A stretch of DNA of 64,000 bases, from positions 154,920 to 218,919 of the forward strand of contig NC_018308.1 of the NCBI RefSeq assembly GCF_000234665.1, given 5' to 3'. The notes beneath the pieces were generated by a model that was not told the origin of the DNA, did no database searches, and saw nothing but the letters and a program-made list of their open reading frames with translations. The translations under genes and the position numbers were made by a program. Source of the DNA: Leishmania mexicana MHOM/GT/2001/U1103. Lineage: Eukaryota; Euglenozoa; Kinetoplastea; Trypanosomatida; Trypanosomatidae. Of the stretch, positions 10,090 through 19,603 are shown in pieces; positions within the stretch are counted from its first letter, which is position 1, and every line of letters begins with the position of its first letter.

Positions 10090-10830
10090 GGTTCTGCGTG
10101 CTCAACGATTCTGGTAAAACGAAAATCGATCCTACACGGAGCAGGGCAAGAGGAAGGGTTAGGGAGGGCGAGGAGATGATGATGATGATGCTTGTGTGAG
10201 TATACACGTGAGCTCTGCAAGGGAGCGCGCGGAACGGGAGGGGAGGGGGGTGTTCGATGGACTGTGGCGCAAGCAGTAGGAATCCCCTACATCCATCCAC
10301 GTGCCCACAAAAGCCGTGTGGCTCCTCCCTCCCAACGGCGAGTGCGGTGCAGCAGAGGTCTTTCCGCGTGTGAGACAGCGGTGCGCTGACCCGGTTAGCT
10401 GAGCGCGCGGTCCCCTCTCCCCCCGCTGTCCAGCACATGGGTGGACACGCACACACGTGTTCACGGCCGCAGCAAGCTGCGACGCAGTGCCATCCAGGAC
10501 CTGACCCTGTCGCGGCCAGAGGTGGTGCGGCGTTTGGCGGGGTTAAAGGGATGGGGATGGGGATGGGGGTGGCTGTGCTTGGCTTCCTCCCCCCCCCCAC
10601 ACACAGAAGGAGTGGGGGTGCACTGGGCCCTGGGATACTACACGCACTGAGGTTGGTGCGTGTGTGTGTGTCTGTGTGTGTGCGTGTGAGTGTGTGTGTC
10701 TGGGCGGCAGGAGAGAGGCGTAGCGTATCGGTGGAAAGAATCACGTGCTCGAGAGGGCGCGGGAGGCGCGGGAGCCACACGCGGAGAGGCGCGCGCCAAG
10801 CGTTCTCCCACCCGCCTGCGCGACGCTCTG
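10090..10830. other. Spacer with dispersed repeat
   Basis: This spacer between adenylosuccinate lyase and the 856-aa gene contains one copy of the ~299-bp dispersed element (10374-10672) and flanking GT repeats. No gene is seen. Relative to transcription the element sits in the 3' flank of the 856-aa gene. Confidence 0.7.
10374..10672 (-). repeat. Dispersed ~299-bp element, copy A
   Basis: It is nearly identical (a few substitutions) and in the same orientation to 43217-43515, a constant offset of 32843 bp. Both copies end in a GT run, contain a GGGATGGGG-type G-rich block and lie 150-370 bp beyond the stop codon of a gene, in its 3' flank. Placement and dispersal resemble the SIDER retroposon remnants of Leishmania 3' UTRs. 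I cannot confirm membership because the copy is shorter than typical SIDERs (about 450-550 bp) and I cannot align it to a consensus. Confidence 0.75.
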
Positions 10831-13401
10831 TCACTCGATGTACAGACCATCCGTGCCCTCGACAAAGATATCTGCAGGCCGCACGCTCGCCCGCCACAGG
10901 AGCCCGTCGCGTGCGTGGTCGCAGAAGTCTGGCGGCTCACAGTGCGGAGTGGTGGACCCCTGCAGGAGACTCTCTCGCGGACGTGAAAGCAGCGTGCGCA
11001 CCACCGCCGCATCGACGCTGCTCCAGTGCACGAGGGAGCCTCTACCGCCGTCGTCGTCGTTGTCCCTGCCGTCCTCCTCGTCATCGTGCTGATGTCGTCG
11101 TGCAGGAGACGGCCTGGCGAACGAGGTGCGGCGCCGCAGTAGCAGCGGGAGAACCCGCTTGTGTGCCGATAAAGCCGTCAGCGGCACCTGCGTGGGCAAC
11201 GATCCAGCTTCGGATGGCGCCATCTGGCAACGCCGTACCCGCGCCCACCATGCCTCCTGCCGGCTCAGCAGCGTCCGCACGTATGAGGCCAAGGTCACTG
11301 TGGCCGTCACCGACTTGGTAGTCTGAGTTGTCGTCTCTTGCCGTGACACTCCATCCCCATCACGCTCCGCGCCGCTGGATGGTGCGGGGAGGGCGTCTAG
11401 CGCGGACCACAGCCGCAGGGACGGTGGCGTCGACGCCGCACTCTTGTTCACGCGCTGCGCGACAGTAGTGGACGGCACGACGTTGCACGCGAGCTGCAGC
11501 CCGCCTGCGCGTCCGAAATCAGTCGATGCACGGCGTGTACCGTGCAGCGCATCGGAGGACAGTGGCGTCACCCATTGGTAGCCGTTCTCCACGGAGAGAG
11601 ATCGAATTTCGCGAAGTGGGCACGCCCGGGTGCCGGGGTGCACGGTGGCGGGCCAGCTGTGCCCCGTCGCCACGCTCAACAACAGCCCCCATGTCATGGG
11701 GTAGGCATAACGCCGCCGACCGTCCGGCTCGACGCACCAGGGCTGGAGGGTGGTGTTGAAGGACCAGAAACACACACCATCCTCGCGGAGGCGGTGGGCG
11801 ACGTTGACCGTGCACGCGGTCGTCGCGGTGGCCACGCTCGTGATCTGCGGGCGAGACTTGTTGAGATGAACTTCCTCTGCGAGAAGGTGCGGATTGGTAG
11901 GCGTGGTCACGGGCGAGGCAGCGAAAAACTGCCGGAACACGTTCGCCAGCACCGGCGCGGCGCTCTTGCGCATGCGGGTGGCGCCCACCACGTACCAGTC
12001 GACCTGAAGTAAGGGCGGAGGCGGCGTGGAGGCGGGGTCTGCCGGCGGCGCAACCGCGCACCACAAGCGCGCCAACATGTCCTTCAGCGTCATGACGGAA
12101 GCCGTACAGGAGGCAGTGTCATCGCTGCTTTCATGGCTTCCTCGAACGCTGGTGGCGTTCATGCACGTCGCGTAGTGTTGGTGCACCGCGTGAAGGACGG
12201 CAGGCACGGCGCTATCCCACACGAGCTGGTGCAGCATCTCCGCGACGCCGTCCTCACGGTCGAGGTGGGCCATGGCAGCAGCGGCGGTGCGCCCACACGC
12301 ACCCGCAAAGCGACTCGCACCTGCAGCAGAGGAGGCTATCAGCGACTGCCACCCTTCATGCAGTGCCACCCGGCATGCGACCAACACGCACGACGTTGCG
12401 TCGGGGCTGAAAAGCAGCGGTGCCTCGCTGAGAGCTGCTGTGTCCGGTGCTGCAGGCTTCAGCATGCGTTCCTCGGCTACGCGGCAGCTCCTGGTGTCCG
12501 TCACGGACGCCGACCGAGGGTCTGTGGAGAACCATGTAGCCGCCGAGGGACCGTCAGATGAGGAGACGGCGGTGGTGACGACCACGGCGGCCTCGGCTTG
12601 TAGCACCACCTGCACCATCTCCTGGACCGACGACGACGTCGACGGGGGCGAAGACTTGTCACTCGCGGCCGCCAATTTTGGCCGCCTGATCGGCTCTGGC
12701 GTGAGCGACACGTTCACCATCCGGCGCGCACTGTCTAAGACCGGGTTGTGCAGCACGGCGGATGTGTTGCGATGAAGCTGCGGCGGGAACCGAGCGAGGC
12801 TATCATACGGTAATGGCGCCGGCTGCATCTGGCCGTCCGTCGCGCTGTGCACGGCGGCTTCCTCGTGCGTCGTCGCGTGTGAGGCTGTGCCGACAGACGC
12901 GTTCTTGTACAGGAGAGGCGTCGGTGGCATGCCAGGTGTGCAGTAGACATTGCCGGGGGCAAGCGCGTCGTCGGCACAGGGGCCTTCGCGTTCCGCGTCC
13001 ACCCCCTCGCTCACGGGTGATGGTGAGCAGCCAGATGCATGAGAGTGTCGACGGTGAAGGTGCACGAACGCTCGAGGCGTGTGCAGGAACAGCGACGGAA
13101 ACGGGTACAACCGCTCCAATGTCGGTGCGCCACCACTGGCGCTGACGTTCAGTTGATTTCGCTTGCCATTTTCCGTTGTGGCCGTGTCGCACAGGCACGT
13201 CAACGCGTAGCGCATGAGCACCGCCTCGACGACGCCAACCACCGCATCGAGGAAGTGGGTGTCGATGTCCGCACCGCTTTCGCTCTCTGTGGGGACGGTG
13301 CTGCTGCCCACAGAGGCCATTGTCGCGCAAGACACCTGCCGCCGTTCGGCGAACTCGCACAGAGCACGCGCCTCCTCCGCGGAGACGTTGGAGAAGGGCA
13401 T
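10831..13401 (-). CDS. Conserved-looking hypothetical protein, 856 aa
   Basis: I do not recognise a family. The protein starts MPFSNVSAEEARALCEF and ends VEGTDGLYIE. It alternates ordered stretches with low-complexity Ser/Thr/Pro-rich linkers. Ordered parts include an N-terminal helix-rich segment (about 1-80), a central block around residues 370-440 (HLDREDGVAEMLHQLVWDS and onward) and a block at about 455-620 with VDWYVVGATRMRK and a Trp-rich VCFWSFNTTLQPW. An acidic His/Asp/Glu-rich patch (DDEEDGRDNDDDGG) lies near residue 770. I see no signal peptide, transmembrane segment or known catalytic motif. Long length, consistent codon choice and a clean ATG support a real gene. Confidence 0.85.
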   Translation of the reverse strand: MPFSNVSAEEARALCEFAERRQVSCATMASVGSSTVPTESESGADIDTHFLDAVVGVVEAVLMRYALTCLCDTATTENGKRNQLNVSASGGAPTLERLYPFPSLFLHTPRAFVHLHRRHSHASGCSPSPVSEGVDAEREGPCADDALAPGNVYCTPGMPPTPLLYKNASVGTASHATTHEEAAVHSATDGQMQPAPLPYDSLARFPPQLHRNTSAVLHNPVLDSARRMVNVSLTPEPIRRPKLAAASDKSSPPSTSSSVQEMVQVVLQAEAAVVVTTAVSSSDGPSAATWFSTDPRSASVTDTRSCRVAEERMLKPAAPDTAALSEAPLLFSPDATSCVLVACRVALHEGWQSLIASSAAGASRFAGACGRTAAAAMAHLDREDGVAEMLHQLVWDSAVPAVLHAVHQHYATCMNATSVRGSHESSDDTASCTASVMTLKDMLARLWCAVAPPADPASTPPPPLLQVDWYVVGATRMRKSAAPVLANVFRQFFAASPVTTPTNPHLLAEEVHLNKSRPQITSVATATTACTVNVAHRLREDGVCFWSFNTTLQPWCVEPDGRRRYAYPMTWGLLLSVATGHSWPATVHPGTRACPLREIRSLSVENGYQWVTPLSSDALHGTRRASTDFGRAGGLQLACNVVPSTTVAQRVNKSAASTPPSLRLWSALDALPAPSSGAERDGDGVSRQETTTQTTKSVTATVTLASYVRTLLSRQEAWWARVRRCQMAPSEAGSLPTQVPLTALSAHKRVLPLLLRRRTSFARPSPARRHQHDDEEDGRDNDDDGGRGSLVHWSSVDAAVVRTLLSRPRESLLQGSTTPHCEPPDFCDHARDGLLWRASVRPADIFVEGTDGLYIE

Positions 13402-14534
13402 GGTGGCAGGCTCACACGCATGCGCAGCATGTGAAGGATCGGGCGTGAGAGGAGGGGTGCTGGAGGAGCGGAAAGGGGAGAGGGAGAGGTGTAGCAGTGT
13501 TTATCCATGCTGAGAGAGAGAGGGGGGGGGAGAGTTTGAGGTGATGAGGTTCTACGCGTTGGGCACACACACACACACACACGCACGCACGCACAGGGCG
13601 AGAGGGGGAGGAGGAGGAGGGGGCACATGTGCGTTGACGCGCATCACGTTTTCCTTTTCGCCTTCACCCAAACTTCCATGTCGGCCGTCATGAACGATTA
13701 CCACCACCACCACCACCTCTGCATCATCATCATCATCCTCGTTAGCATCGAGGCGCCGATGCAGCGGCGGGATGCGCTCGCGTCCGCTGTTGTTCTCTGC
13801 TGCGGCAGTGTACCGTTGAAAGGAGAAAACAAGAAAAGGAAAACAAAGCCATGTAGGCGAGAAGTCACCCTTCCCTCCCTCCCTCCCACGCACACACGCG
13901 CACACACGCGTAGGCATCGATACGCGTGCACGCGGAGGGTGGTGGGAGGGAAAAGCACCCGAGTAATGTCACGCGTGTATCCGCACAATCCAGCGAACTC
14001 CTCATCGCGCTCTCGTATACGTGCTGTGTGTCCAAAAGACACACACACACACACACAGACCCGTGCCACACCGTCGCTGCCGGAAACACACCAACGAGCA
14101 GCGGCCAGACTTCGTGTGGGTCCGATGGACTCGGCTGACGGAGACGGCGGCAGGGAGGGGCGGAGGAAAGAGCGCAGGCGACCCGCTGAGAGATGAGGCA
14201 ACGATACGTGTGGAGGTGTGTGCGGCGGAGGAGGGGGGAGAGGTGGGGGGGGGGAGGGAGAGAATGGACAGCACACGCGCGGGACAGCGGGCCGATGTAC
14301 CGTATGCGCCCGCGAGAGCTCAGCTCACCGACATCGGCATACCCTACACGCAGACAGTCACATAAACGTCTGCTGTGCCTCGACTCCCTCATCACCCCAA
14401 ACTCTCCCCCCTCCTCCTCCTCCTCCGCGGCACCGTCGACTCGTCCGACAGACACGGTGCCCAAGGACATGCAGAGCACCACTGCCCTCTTCCGGTCCCC
14501 CGGACACGTATCCTCTCCTCATCGCGATGGCTGC
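13402..14534. other. Spacer between ribosomal protein L11 and the 856-aa gene
   Basis: No gene is visible. The stretch holds CA runs (near 13564-13582 and 14038-14060), a CAT/CAC-rich block at 13698-13738, and GA/GGA-rich tracts near 13514-13532 and 14228-14265. These tracts read as polypyrimidine on the coding strand. Confidence 0.6.
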
Positions 14535-15101
14535 TTAGCGGCGGCGGCGACGGATCATGTTCTTCTTCTTCTTGGCCTGGAAGATGATACCGTCGTGGAC
14601 TTTCTCGAACCACTTCATCGCCTCCTCCTTGGTGACGTGGTGGGAGTGGCCGACGCGGCTGCACTTGCGCTTGCGGTGCGCCACTCGCTCGCCACGGCGA
14701 CCGAGGACGACGTAGAAGTCCATGCCGTAGATACCGGTGGAGGGGTCGTACTTGATGCCGAGGTCGATGTGCTCGTCGATGCCGAAGCCGAAGGAGCCCG
14801 TGTCGGAGAAGTTGTAGCTCTTCAGCTCAAACTCCCGCACCTTGAGGCCCTTCTCCAGCAGCTCCTCGGCCTTCTTGCCGCGGACGGTGCAGTGCACGGC
14901 GATCTTCTCGTTACGACGGATGCCGAACGTGCGCACGGTCAGGCGAGCGCGGGAGAGCACCGGGGTCTGCTCGCACAGCTGCTCGAGCACCTTCGAGGCA
15001 CGCGTCAGGCGATCGCCGCTCTCACCAACGCAAATGTTGATGCAGAGCTTCTTCACGACGATCTCCCGCATGGGGTTCGCAGCCTTGCTCTCGGCGACCA
15101 T
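14535..15101 (-). CDS. RPL11: Large-subunit ribosomal protein uL5 (L11)
   Basis: This 188-aa protein is the eukaryotic L11/uL5 component of the 60S central protuberance, which contacts 5S rRNA. It reads [20 protein letters not shown] near the N-terminus, then the conserved [19 protein letters not shown] and [20 protein letters not shown] blocks. The central [20 protein letters not shown] and [13 protein letters not shown] segments are family hallmarks. A lysine/arginine-rich tail ends [12 protein letters not shown]. The start at [10 protein letters not shown] matches the normal length of the family; longer readings upstream are low-complexity. Confidence 0.97.
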   Translation of the reverse strand: MVAESKAANPMREIVVKKLCINICVGESGDRLTRASKVLEQLCEQTPVLSRARLTVRTFGIRRNEKIAVHCTVRGKKAEELLEKGLKVREFELKSYNFSDTGSFGFGIDEHIDLGIKYDPSTGIYGMDFYVVLGRRGERVAHRKRKCSRVGHSHHVTKEEAMKWFEKVHDGIIFQAKKKKNMIRRRRR

Positions 15102-15300
15102 CGTTTCCCGGCGGTGGGTGGGAGATATTACGAGAAAAACAACAAGTGGGACGATTTCGACTTCTCTGAGGTGTGCGTCGCGTGTTCGTTCGTTGAAGTG
15201 GGGGATATGAAGGGAGGAGGAGGGCGTGGATGGGTGCCACGCAGCGGGTCCACGCGCGTAAAGCGCAGAGGTGTGAAGTAGAGTGGGAGGAGAGTTGGTG

Positions 15301-15341
15301 CGTGTTTGTGAGAGGGAGAGAAGGAGCGAGGCAAGGGGGTG
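15301..15341 (-). promoter_or_regulatory. Polypyrimidine tract upstream of L11
   Basis: On the coding strand this is a C/T-rich tract about 200-240 nt before the L11 start codon, a plausible trans-splicing signal for a highly expressed gene. The acceptor AG is not decided. Confidence 0.35.
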
Positions 15342-15731
15342 GCGCGCCAAGGCGGTTGTGGTGGTGTGGATCACCATGAGCGACGCATCGACCCCACCCA
15401 TGCTGACGCATGGGTGGGTGGGGGGAAGAGCGAGCGACCCAGCGAGCGAAGGGAGGAGAGGGCATCGTGTGAGTGCAGCGCAACTCGCCCAAGCGCTCGC
15501 TGCTCTCCCTTCACTTTTCACATGCATGGGCAAGCCTATCGCATACTACGTTACCCTCACCTCGTTTTCTACAACATCGTTGCGCGCGTGCAGCCGTGAA
15601 CAGCTGCGCATGAGACTTCGCCTTTGTATGGCTTCCCTCCTCTGGTAGAGTCGCCCGCTCTTGCGTTGCATCCCCCCCCGTCCCGGAGAGCAACGGCGGC
15701 GCTGATGCGGTACAGGTGAGCGCGCGCGCCA

Positions 15732-15766
<35 letters not shown>

Positions 15767-15800
15767 TGTGTGTGTGTGTGCGTGCGTGTGTGTGTGTGTG
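15732..15800. repeat. GCGT tetranucleotide and GT repeat
   Basis: About eight tandem GCGT units pass into GT dinucleotides with one interruption. It is the largest tetranucleotide repeat in the window. Confidence 0.85.
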
Positions 15801-16109
15801 CCATCTTGTGAGAGGAGGCATGGAGGCACGCACCCTCGCACAGACACATAGACAGAGGAGCGAGTAAGTGCACCGCGGTAGGGAGAGGGAGGATGAGGCC
15901 TTGGCCTCTTCTCCCCAGCAACAACGACGCAGCCGTAATATCGAGAACAAGGCAGACGCGCGGGCGGAGGCGGCCATGATGCCATCCCGCGGAGGTGTTG
16001 CACTGGCAAGAGAAGCTCGAATACGCGCACACCGTCAGCCATGCAGGCTCACCAGGGGCTCTCGCACATTATTCTTCGCACTCCAAGTGCACAGACTCGC
16101 CGCCTCGCG

Positions 16110-16682
16110 CTAAACACTGTCCGGGAGGTGAGAACACATCCAGTCCAGCCCTTCGTATAAGCCGTCACCTGTTTGAGCACAGCATCCTTGGACGTACCAC
16201 TTGTGGCCGGCCAGGTAGCGTCCCAGACCGTTGTCGGAGAGGTCACGAAAGCCTAACCCTTCTACGAGCTCTGCAGGCGTCAGCCGATGCGGCAGGTCTT
16301 GCTTGTTGCACAGCACCAGTAATGCTGCGCCGGCCAGCAGCGGGTCTGACAAGAGCGTCCGCAGCTCTTCACGCACCTCGCTGACACGCGCGCGATCATT
16401 GCTGTCAACGACGAAGATAACGGCGTTGGCGCCTTCGTAGTACATCCTCCACAGCGTGCGCAGCCGCTTCTGCCCACCGACGTCCCACAGGTGAAACGTC
16501 ACGTTGCGGTAGTCCACCGTCTCCACATGGAAGCCGATCGTCGGCACCGTTTCGCGCGCGGCGCCGAGCTTCAGCTTGTCTAAAATGGTTGTCTTCCCGG
16601 CTGCATCGAGGCCGACCATGACGATGCTGGCTTTTTTGTTGCTGAAGAGGCCCTCGAACCAGCTGGAGAAGACGTTGCCCAT
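16110..16682 (-). CDS. ARF-family small GTPase
   Basis: This 190-aa GTPase belongs to the ARF/ARL family of membrane-traffic regulators. Gly2 (MGNVFSSWF) fits N-myristoylation and an amphipathic helix. The P-loop is GLDAAGKT (24-31), switch I holds PTIGF with T48, switch II begins WDVGGQ (66-71) with the conserved Gln71, the guanine-specificity motif is NKQD (126-129) and the SAK-equivalent is CAQTG (168-172). It resembles ARF1 through DGLYEGLDW near the end. Compared with ARF1 there are about nine extra residues between LGF (143-145) and KWY (161-163). The Met of MGNVF was chosen because it gives the family N-terminus; upstream sequence is a C/T tract. Whether it is an ARF or an ARL paralogue is not settled. 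Confidence 0.94.
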   Translation of the reverse strand: MGNVFSSWFEGLFSNKKASIVMVGLDAAGKTTILDKLKLGAARETVPTIGFHVETVDYRNVTFHLWDVGGQKRLRTLWRMYYEGANAVIFVVDSNDRARVSEVREELRTLLSDPLLAGAALLVLCNKQDLPHRLTPAELVEGLGFRDLSDNGLGRYLAGHKWYVQGCCAQTGDGLYEGLDWMCSHLPDSV

Positions 16683-16689
16683 TGTTGCT

Positions 16690-16717
16690 CGGGGGGAGGG
16701 AGGAAGGGGGGGGGGGC
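16690..16717 (-). promoter_or_regulatory. Polypyrimidine tract and AG just upstream of the ARF start
   Basis: The coding strand carries a strong C-rich/TTCC tract followed by CGAG and only five bases (CAACA) before the ATG. If this AG were the acceptor the 5' UTR would be extremely short, so an upstream acceptor is equally possible. Confidence 0.35.
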
Positions 16718-17724
16718 GATCACGCGAAGGGGGAGCAAGCGAAGACGCACACACGCGCGCGCGCGCAGAGACGCAGAGCAACGACAGAAACGGAAGTGGA
16801 GCAGGGGAGAAGTCCAAAAAAGATAAGCAGTGGTGGTCGCGCGTGTGCAGGCGAGCGGGGGAGGGGGAGGGCGAGGGGTGGCGAGGAAAGGGTTGAGGAA
16901 ACAAGCGAACAGAGAGTGTAGGTCGGCGAACACAAGCCGGTCTTGTGGGGGGGGGGGGAGACGGGCGACACCGGCGGATATCCAGCTAAGAGAGAGAGAG
17001 AGCAGCCACTACAACCAAAACAACAAGGGACGAGAAGGGCAAGAGAGAGGGGGAAGGGGGACGTGTGTGGGAGGGGTACACACCGGCACACGCGCGCGCG
17101 ATGGTGCCAGCGGCCCCAGGAGTAACGTGTGCCAAAGCGAAAGGGAGCGAGAGCGAGCCAAAGACAGGGTTCTGCGACGGCGAAGCTGAGGTGTGTGCGT
17201 GCGTGTGTGTGTGTGCGGAGGGGAAAAGTGCCAGAGAAGGGGAGGAGGCCAGGTCGCTGCAATGCGTCGCTGAGCTTGTGCGGCTCGAGCGCGTGCCGAG
17301 CCGCGGGACGGATGCGTGCGAAAACCGGACAGACAAGCCTGAAGCGAAATGACGAAGGGCGCGTCGGTGCACGAGCAGAGGCACCGGTACACTACAGACT
17401 CGCGCGCACTCGTGTCGTGGCGACTCTATGTCAAACAGCTTACACACAAACAAACACACACACCATGCACGGCAAGAGCGAGGGAGGGGGAGGGGAAGGG
17501 AGAGGGATGGGGCTACGAGTCTTTGCTGTAGTGGCATGAGATCGCAGGAGACATGAGGAGGAATGGGCTTGTGTGTGTGTGTGTGCGTGCGTGTGGCTCT
17601 ACGCTGACGATGATGTCGAGGAGACACTCTCACACATAAGCTTCCGCACACAAGCGCCAATAAAGGCGGGGGACGAAGAGAGGGGAGAGAGAGAGACGGC
17701 GTTCATCAATGGCGGTTCACAGGT

Positions 17725-17725
<1 letters not shown>

Positions 17726-17771
<46 letters not shown>
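17726..17771. repeat. Long CA microsatellite
   Basis: About 23 uninterrupted CA dinucleotides, the longest dinucleotide run in the window and likely variable between strains. Confidence 0.9.
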
Positions 17772-17774
<3 letters not shown>

Positions 17775-18628
17775 ATACGCGCATGCGTGGGCGGGGGGAG
17801 GGAGGAGGCGGTACTGCTCTGCAGGCTTTTTTATAGTGTGGTCTTCTCTCTTCACCTTTGAGTTATTACGCATACGAATGGTTACCCGGAAGGACACGCA
17901 GACGCGCCATGGGCGTTGCTGTGCATGCCTGTCACGCTCTCCCTGTGCGTGTGTCGGCGCTGACAAAGCTCGCTGAGGTGTGTGGACCATCATCGCGAAC
18001 CAACCCGTCAACCAACTGAAGAAGGACACACACACACACACACACACGCACACGCGGGCGCGCACGGCCACACCCAAGCTGGGAGAGGGAGCGTGAGGGA
18101 GAGCGATGCCCGCGGGTCGGGGTTAGATCACTTACACGGGGACATTAGGGCGTGAACAGGAGGTACTGAGTCAACAAAGGCGCGTGCGCACACACACGTG
18201 CAGCCACACCCACGCTTCCCAGAACAGGAGCTCGACACGAGAGAAGAAAAGATGCGCAGCCACACGACCAAGTAGCTGAGCAGAGCTGCTATGGGCCGAG
18301 GCCACCGTCATCCACCCACCACCACTACCACAGCAGCAGCAGCAGCAGTAACGTGCAACATATGAACTGTTTGTGTGCGTGAACACGAAGCCGTGACGCG
18401 GCACACGCAGGCACTGCAATCTGGCAAGAAACCCGTTACGAGCACCGACCCCTCGGTTTCTTCGGCATTACTGCCTCACGCACATCTGTATGCAAGCGTG
18501 CTGCTCTCAGACATGTCTCATTGGGTGGTGGGGGGGGGGCGGTCCGCACGGAGCCTCGCCAACTGCTCGACTCCTCAGCCCCCTCTCACTATCGCGCCGT
18601 GCTCATCCATCACCACAGCCTACGATTC

Positions 18629-19603
18629 TCACCTCTTGCTGCTGCTCTTCGCGTTGCCCAGGTCCTTTCGCGCTACCTTGCCGCCGCTGCTCACAACACG
18701 GGTGCCGCTCGAGCCGCCTAGCTTCCCTACCTTCTTCATCTTCGACGCACCGCCGGCGGAGATCATTGTGCCGTTCTTCTTCCGCATTGTTTGCATGCTC
18801 GCGATCTTATTCGCCGCCGTCACGCCGCCGTTACGGGGGTGATGGTCGGCTTCCTCCTCTTCATTGACCATCGCGGCTGCCGCCGCTGCGAGCATGCGGC
18901 TGCTGGAGCTGGCCACCGACACAGCCGAGGAGGCTCCGGCGGGGGCCGATGCGGCACCCTTCCGTGCCTTCGGCGCCACAGATGCCTTCTTCTTGGCACT
19001 TGCTTTCTGCTGCCCGCGTGCACGGCGCGGCGCGGCGTCTTCCATGCCAAATACGTATTCCTCCGGGCCGTCGTCAGCGTTGTTGTTGCCGCTGTTGTTG
19101 CTACCGGCTTCTTCGCCGGCATCCTCCTCCGCATCGGCCACCGCGGCGGACGCCTCACTCTCCCGCTGCGCCTGCCGACGCGCCAGCCGTTCCATGTCCG
19201 CCTTGGTTAGCGCGTGACCCGCCAACGGGGCGTCGGCGTCGACCGTTTCGTACACCACCGTCATCGGATGCGGCGCGTCTACGTCCGTCTTGCCGTACAC
19301 GTTGGTCTTTGGCGGCGCCAGCCTCAGAGGCTTTGTGTAGTCGTACGAGATGTTGTTCAGCTCCGCACGGTAGTTGTTATTCAGGTTCTTGCGCGTGTTC
19401 GGCACCCGCGAGTCCAGCACCGGGTTGAGAAAATGGAAGTGCCTCTCCGGCTCCTGCGGCGGCACGGCGCTGATACCGCCCTTGACCGTGAGCTCGAGCT
19501 TTTTGTTCAGCTGCCGAATGCGCTTCACCGTGTTCGTCGCCTCCGCCTGCGCCCGCTGGCGCCGGTGCAACTTCTTCCACTTCGAACGGCTGGACTTGGC
19601 CAT
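18629..19603 (-). CDS. LLPH-like basic protein with extended tail
   Basis: This 324-aa protein begins MAKSSRSKWKKLHRRQR, like the N-terminus of the LLP-homologue (LLPH, DUF2423-type) nucleolar proteins, which start MAKS and have an RSKWK motif. The first ~45 residues are strongly basic. A moderately conserved-looking middle (about 45-150) includes HFHFLNPVLDSRVPNTRKN and ADMERLARRQAQRESE. The rest is Ala/Lys/Ser-rich low complexity with an acidic patch (AEEDAGEEAG) and a basic end (KDLGNAKSSSKR). LLPH itself is only about 130 aa, so the tail is lineage-specific. Nucleolar or ribosome-biogenesis function is inferred from the N-terminal resemblance alone. Confidence 0.75.
   Translation of the reverse strand: MAKSSRSKWKKLHRRQRAQAEATNTVKRIRQLNKKLELTVKGGISAVPPQEPERHFHFLNPVLDSRVPNTRKNLNNNYRAELNNISYDYTKPLRLAPPKTNVYGKTDVDAPHPMTVVYETVDADAPLAGHALTKADMERLARRQAQRESEASAAVADAEEDAGEEAGSNNSGNNNADDGPEEYVFGMEDAAPRRARGQQKASAKKKASVAPKARKGAASAPAGASSAVSVASSSSRMLAAAAAAMVNEEEEADHHPRNGGVTAANKIASMQTMRKKNGTMISAGGASKMKKVGKLGGSSGTRVVSSGGKVARKDLGNAKSSSKR

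Larger units (their letters stand above)
15102..16109. other. Spacer between ARF-like gene and L11
   Basis: No gene is seen. It contains the L11 polypyrimidine tract (15301-15341) and a large GCGT/GT microsatellite (15732-15800). The right end is the 3' flank of the ARF-family gene. Confidence 0.6.
16683..18628. other. Spacer between LLPH-like and ARF-like genes
   Basis: No gene is seen in this ~1.9-kb spacer. It holds G-rich tracts (polypyrimidine on the coding strand) near 16691-16716 and 16947-16960, a long CA repeat (17726-17771), a shorter CA run near 18028-18048 and a CAG run near 18331-18350. Confidence 0.6.
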
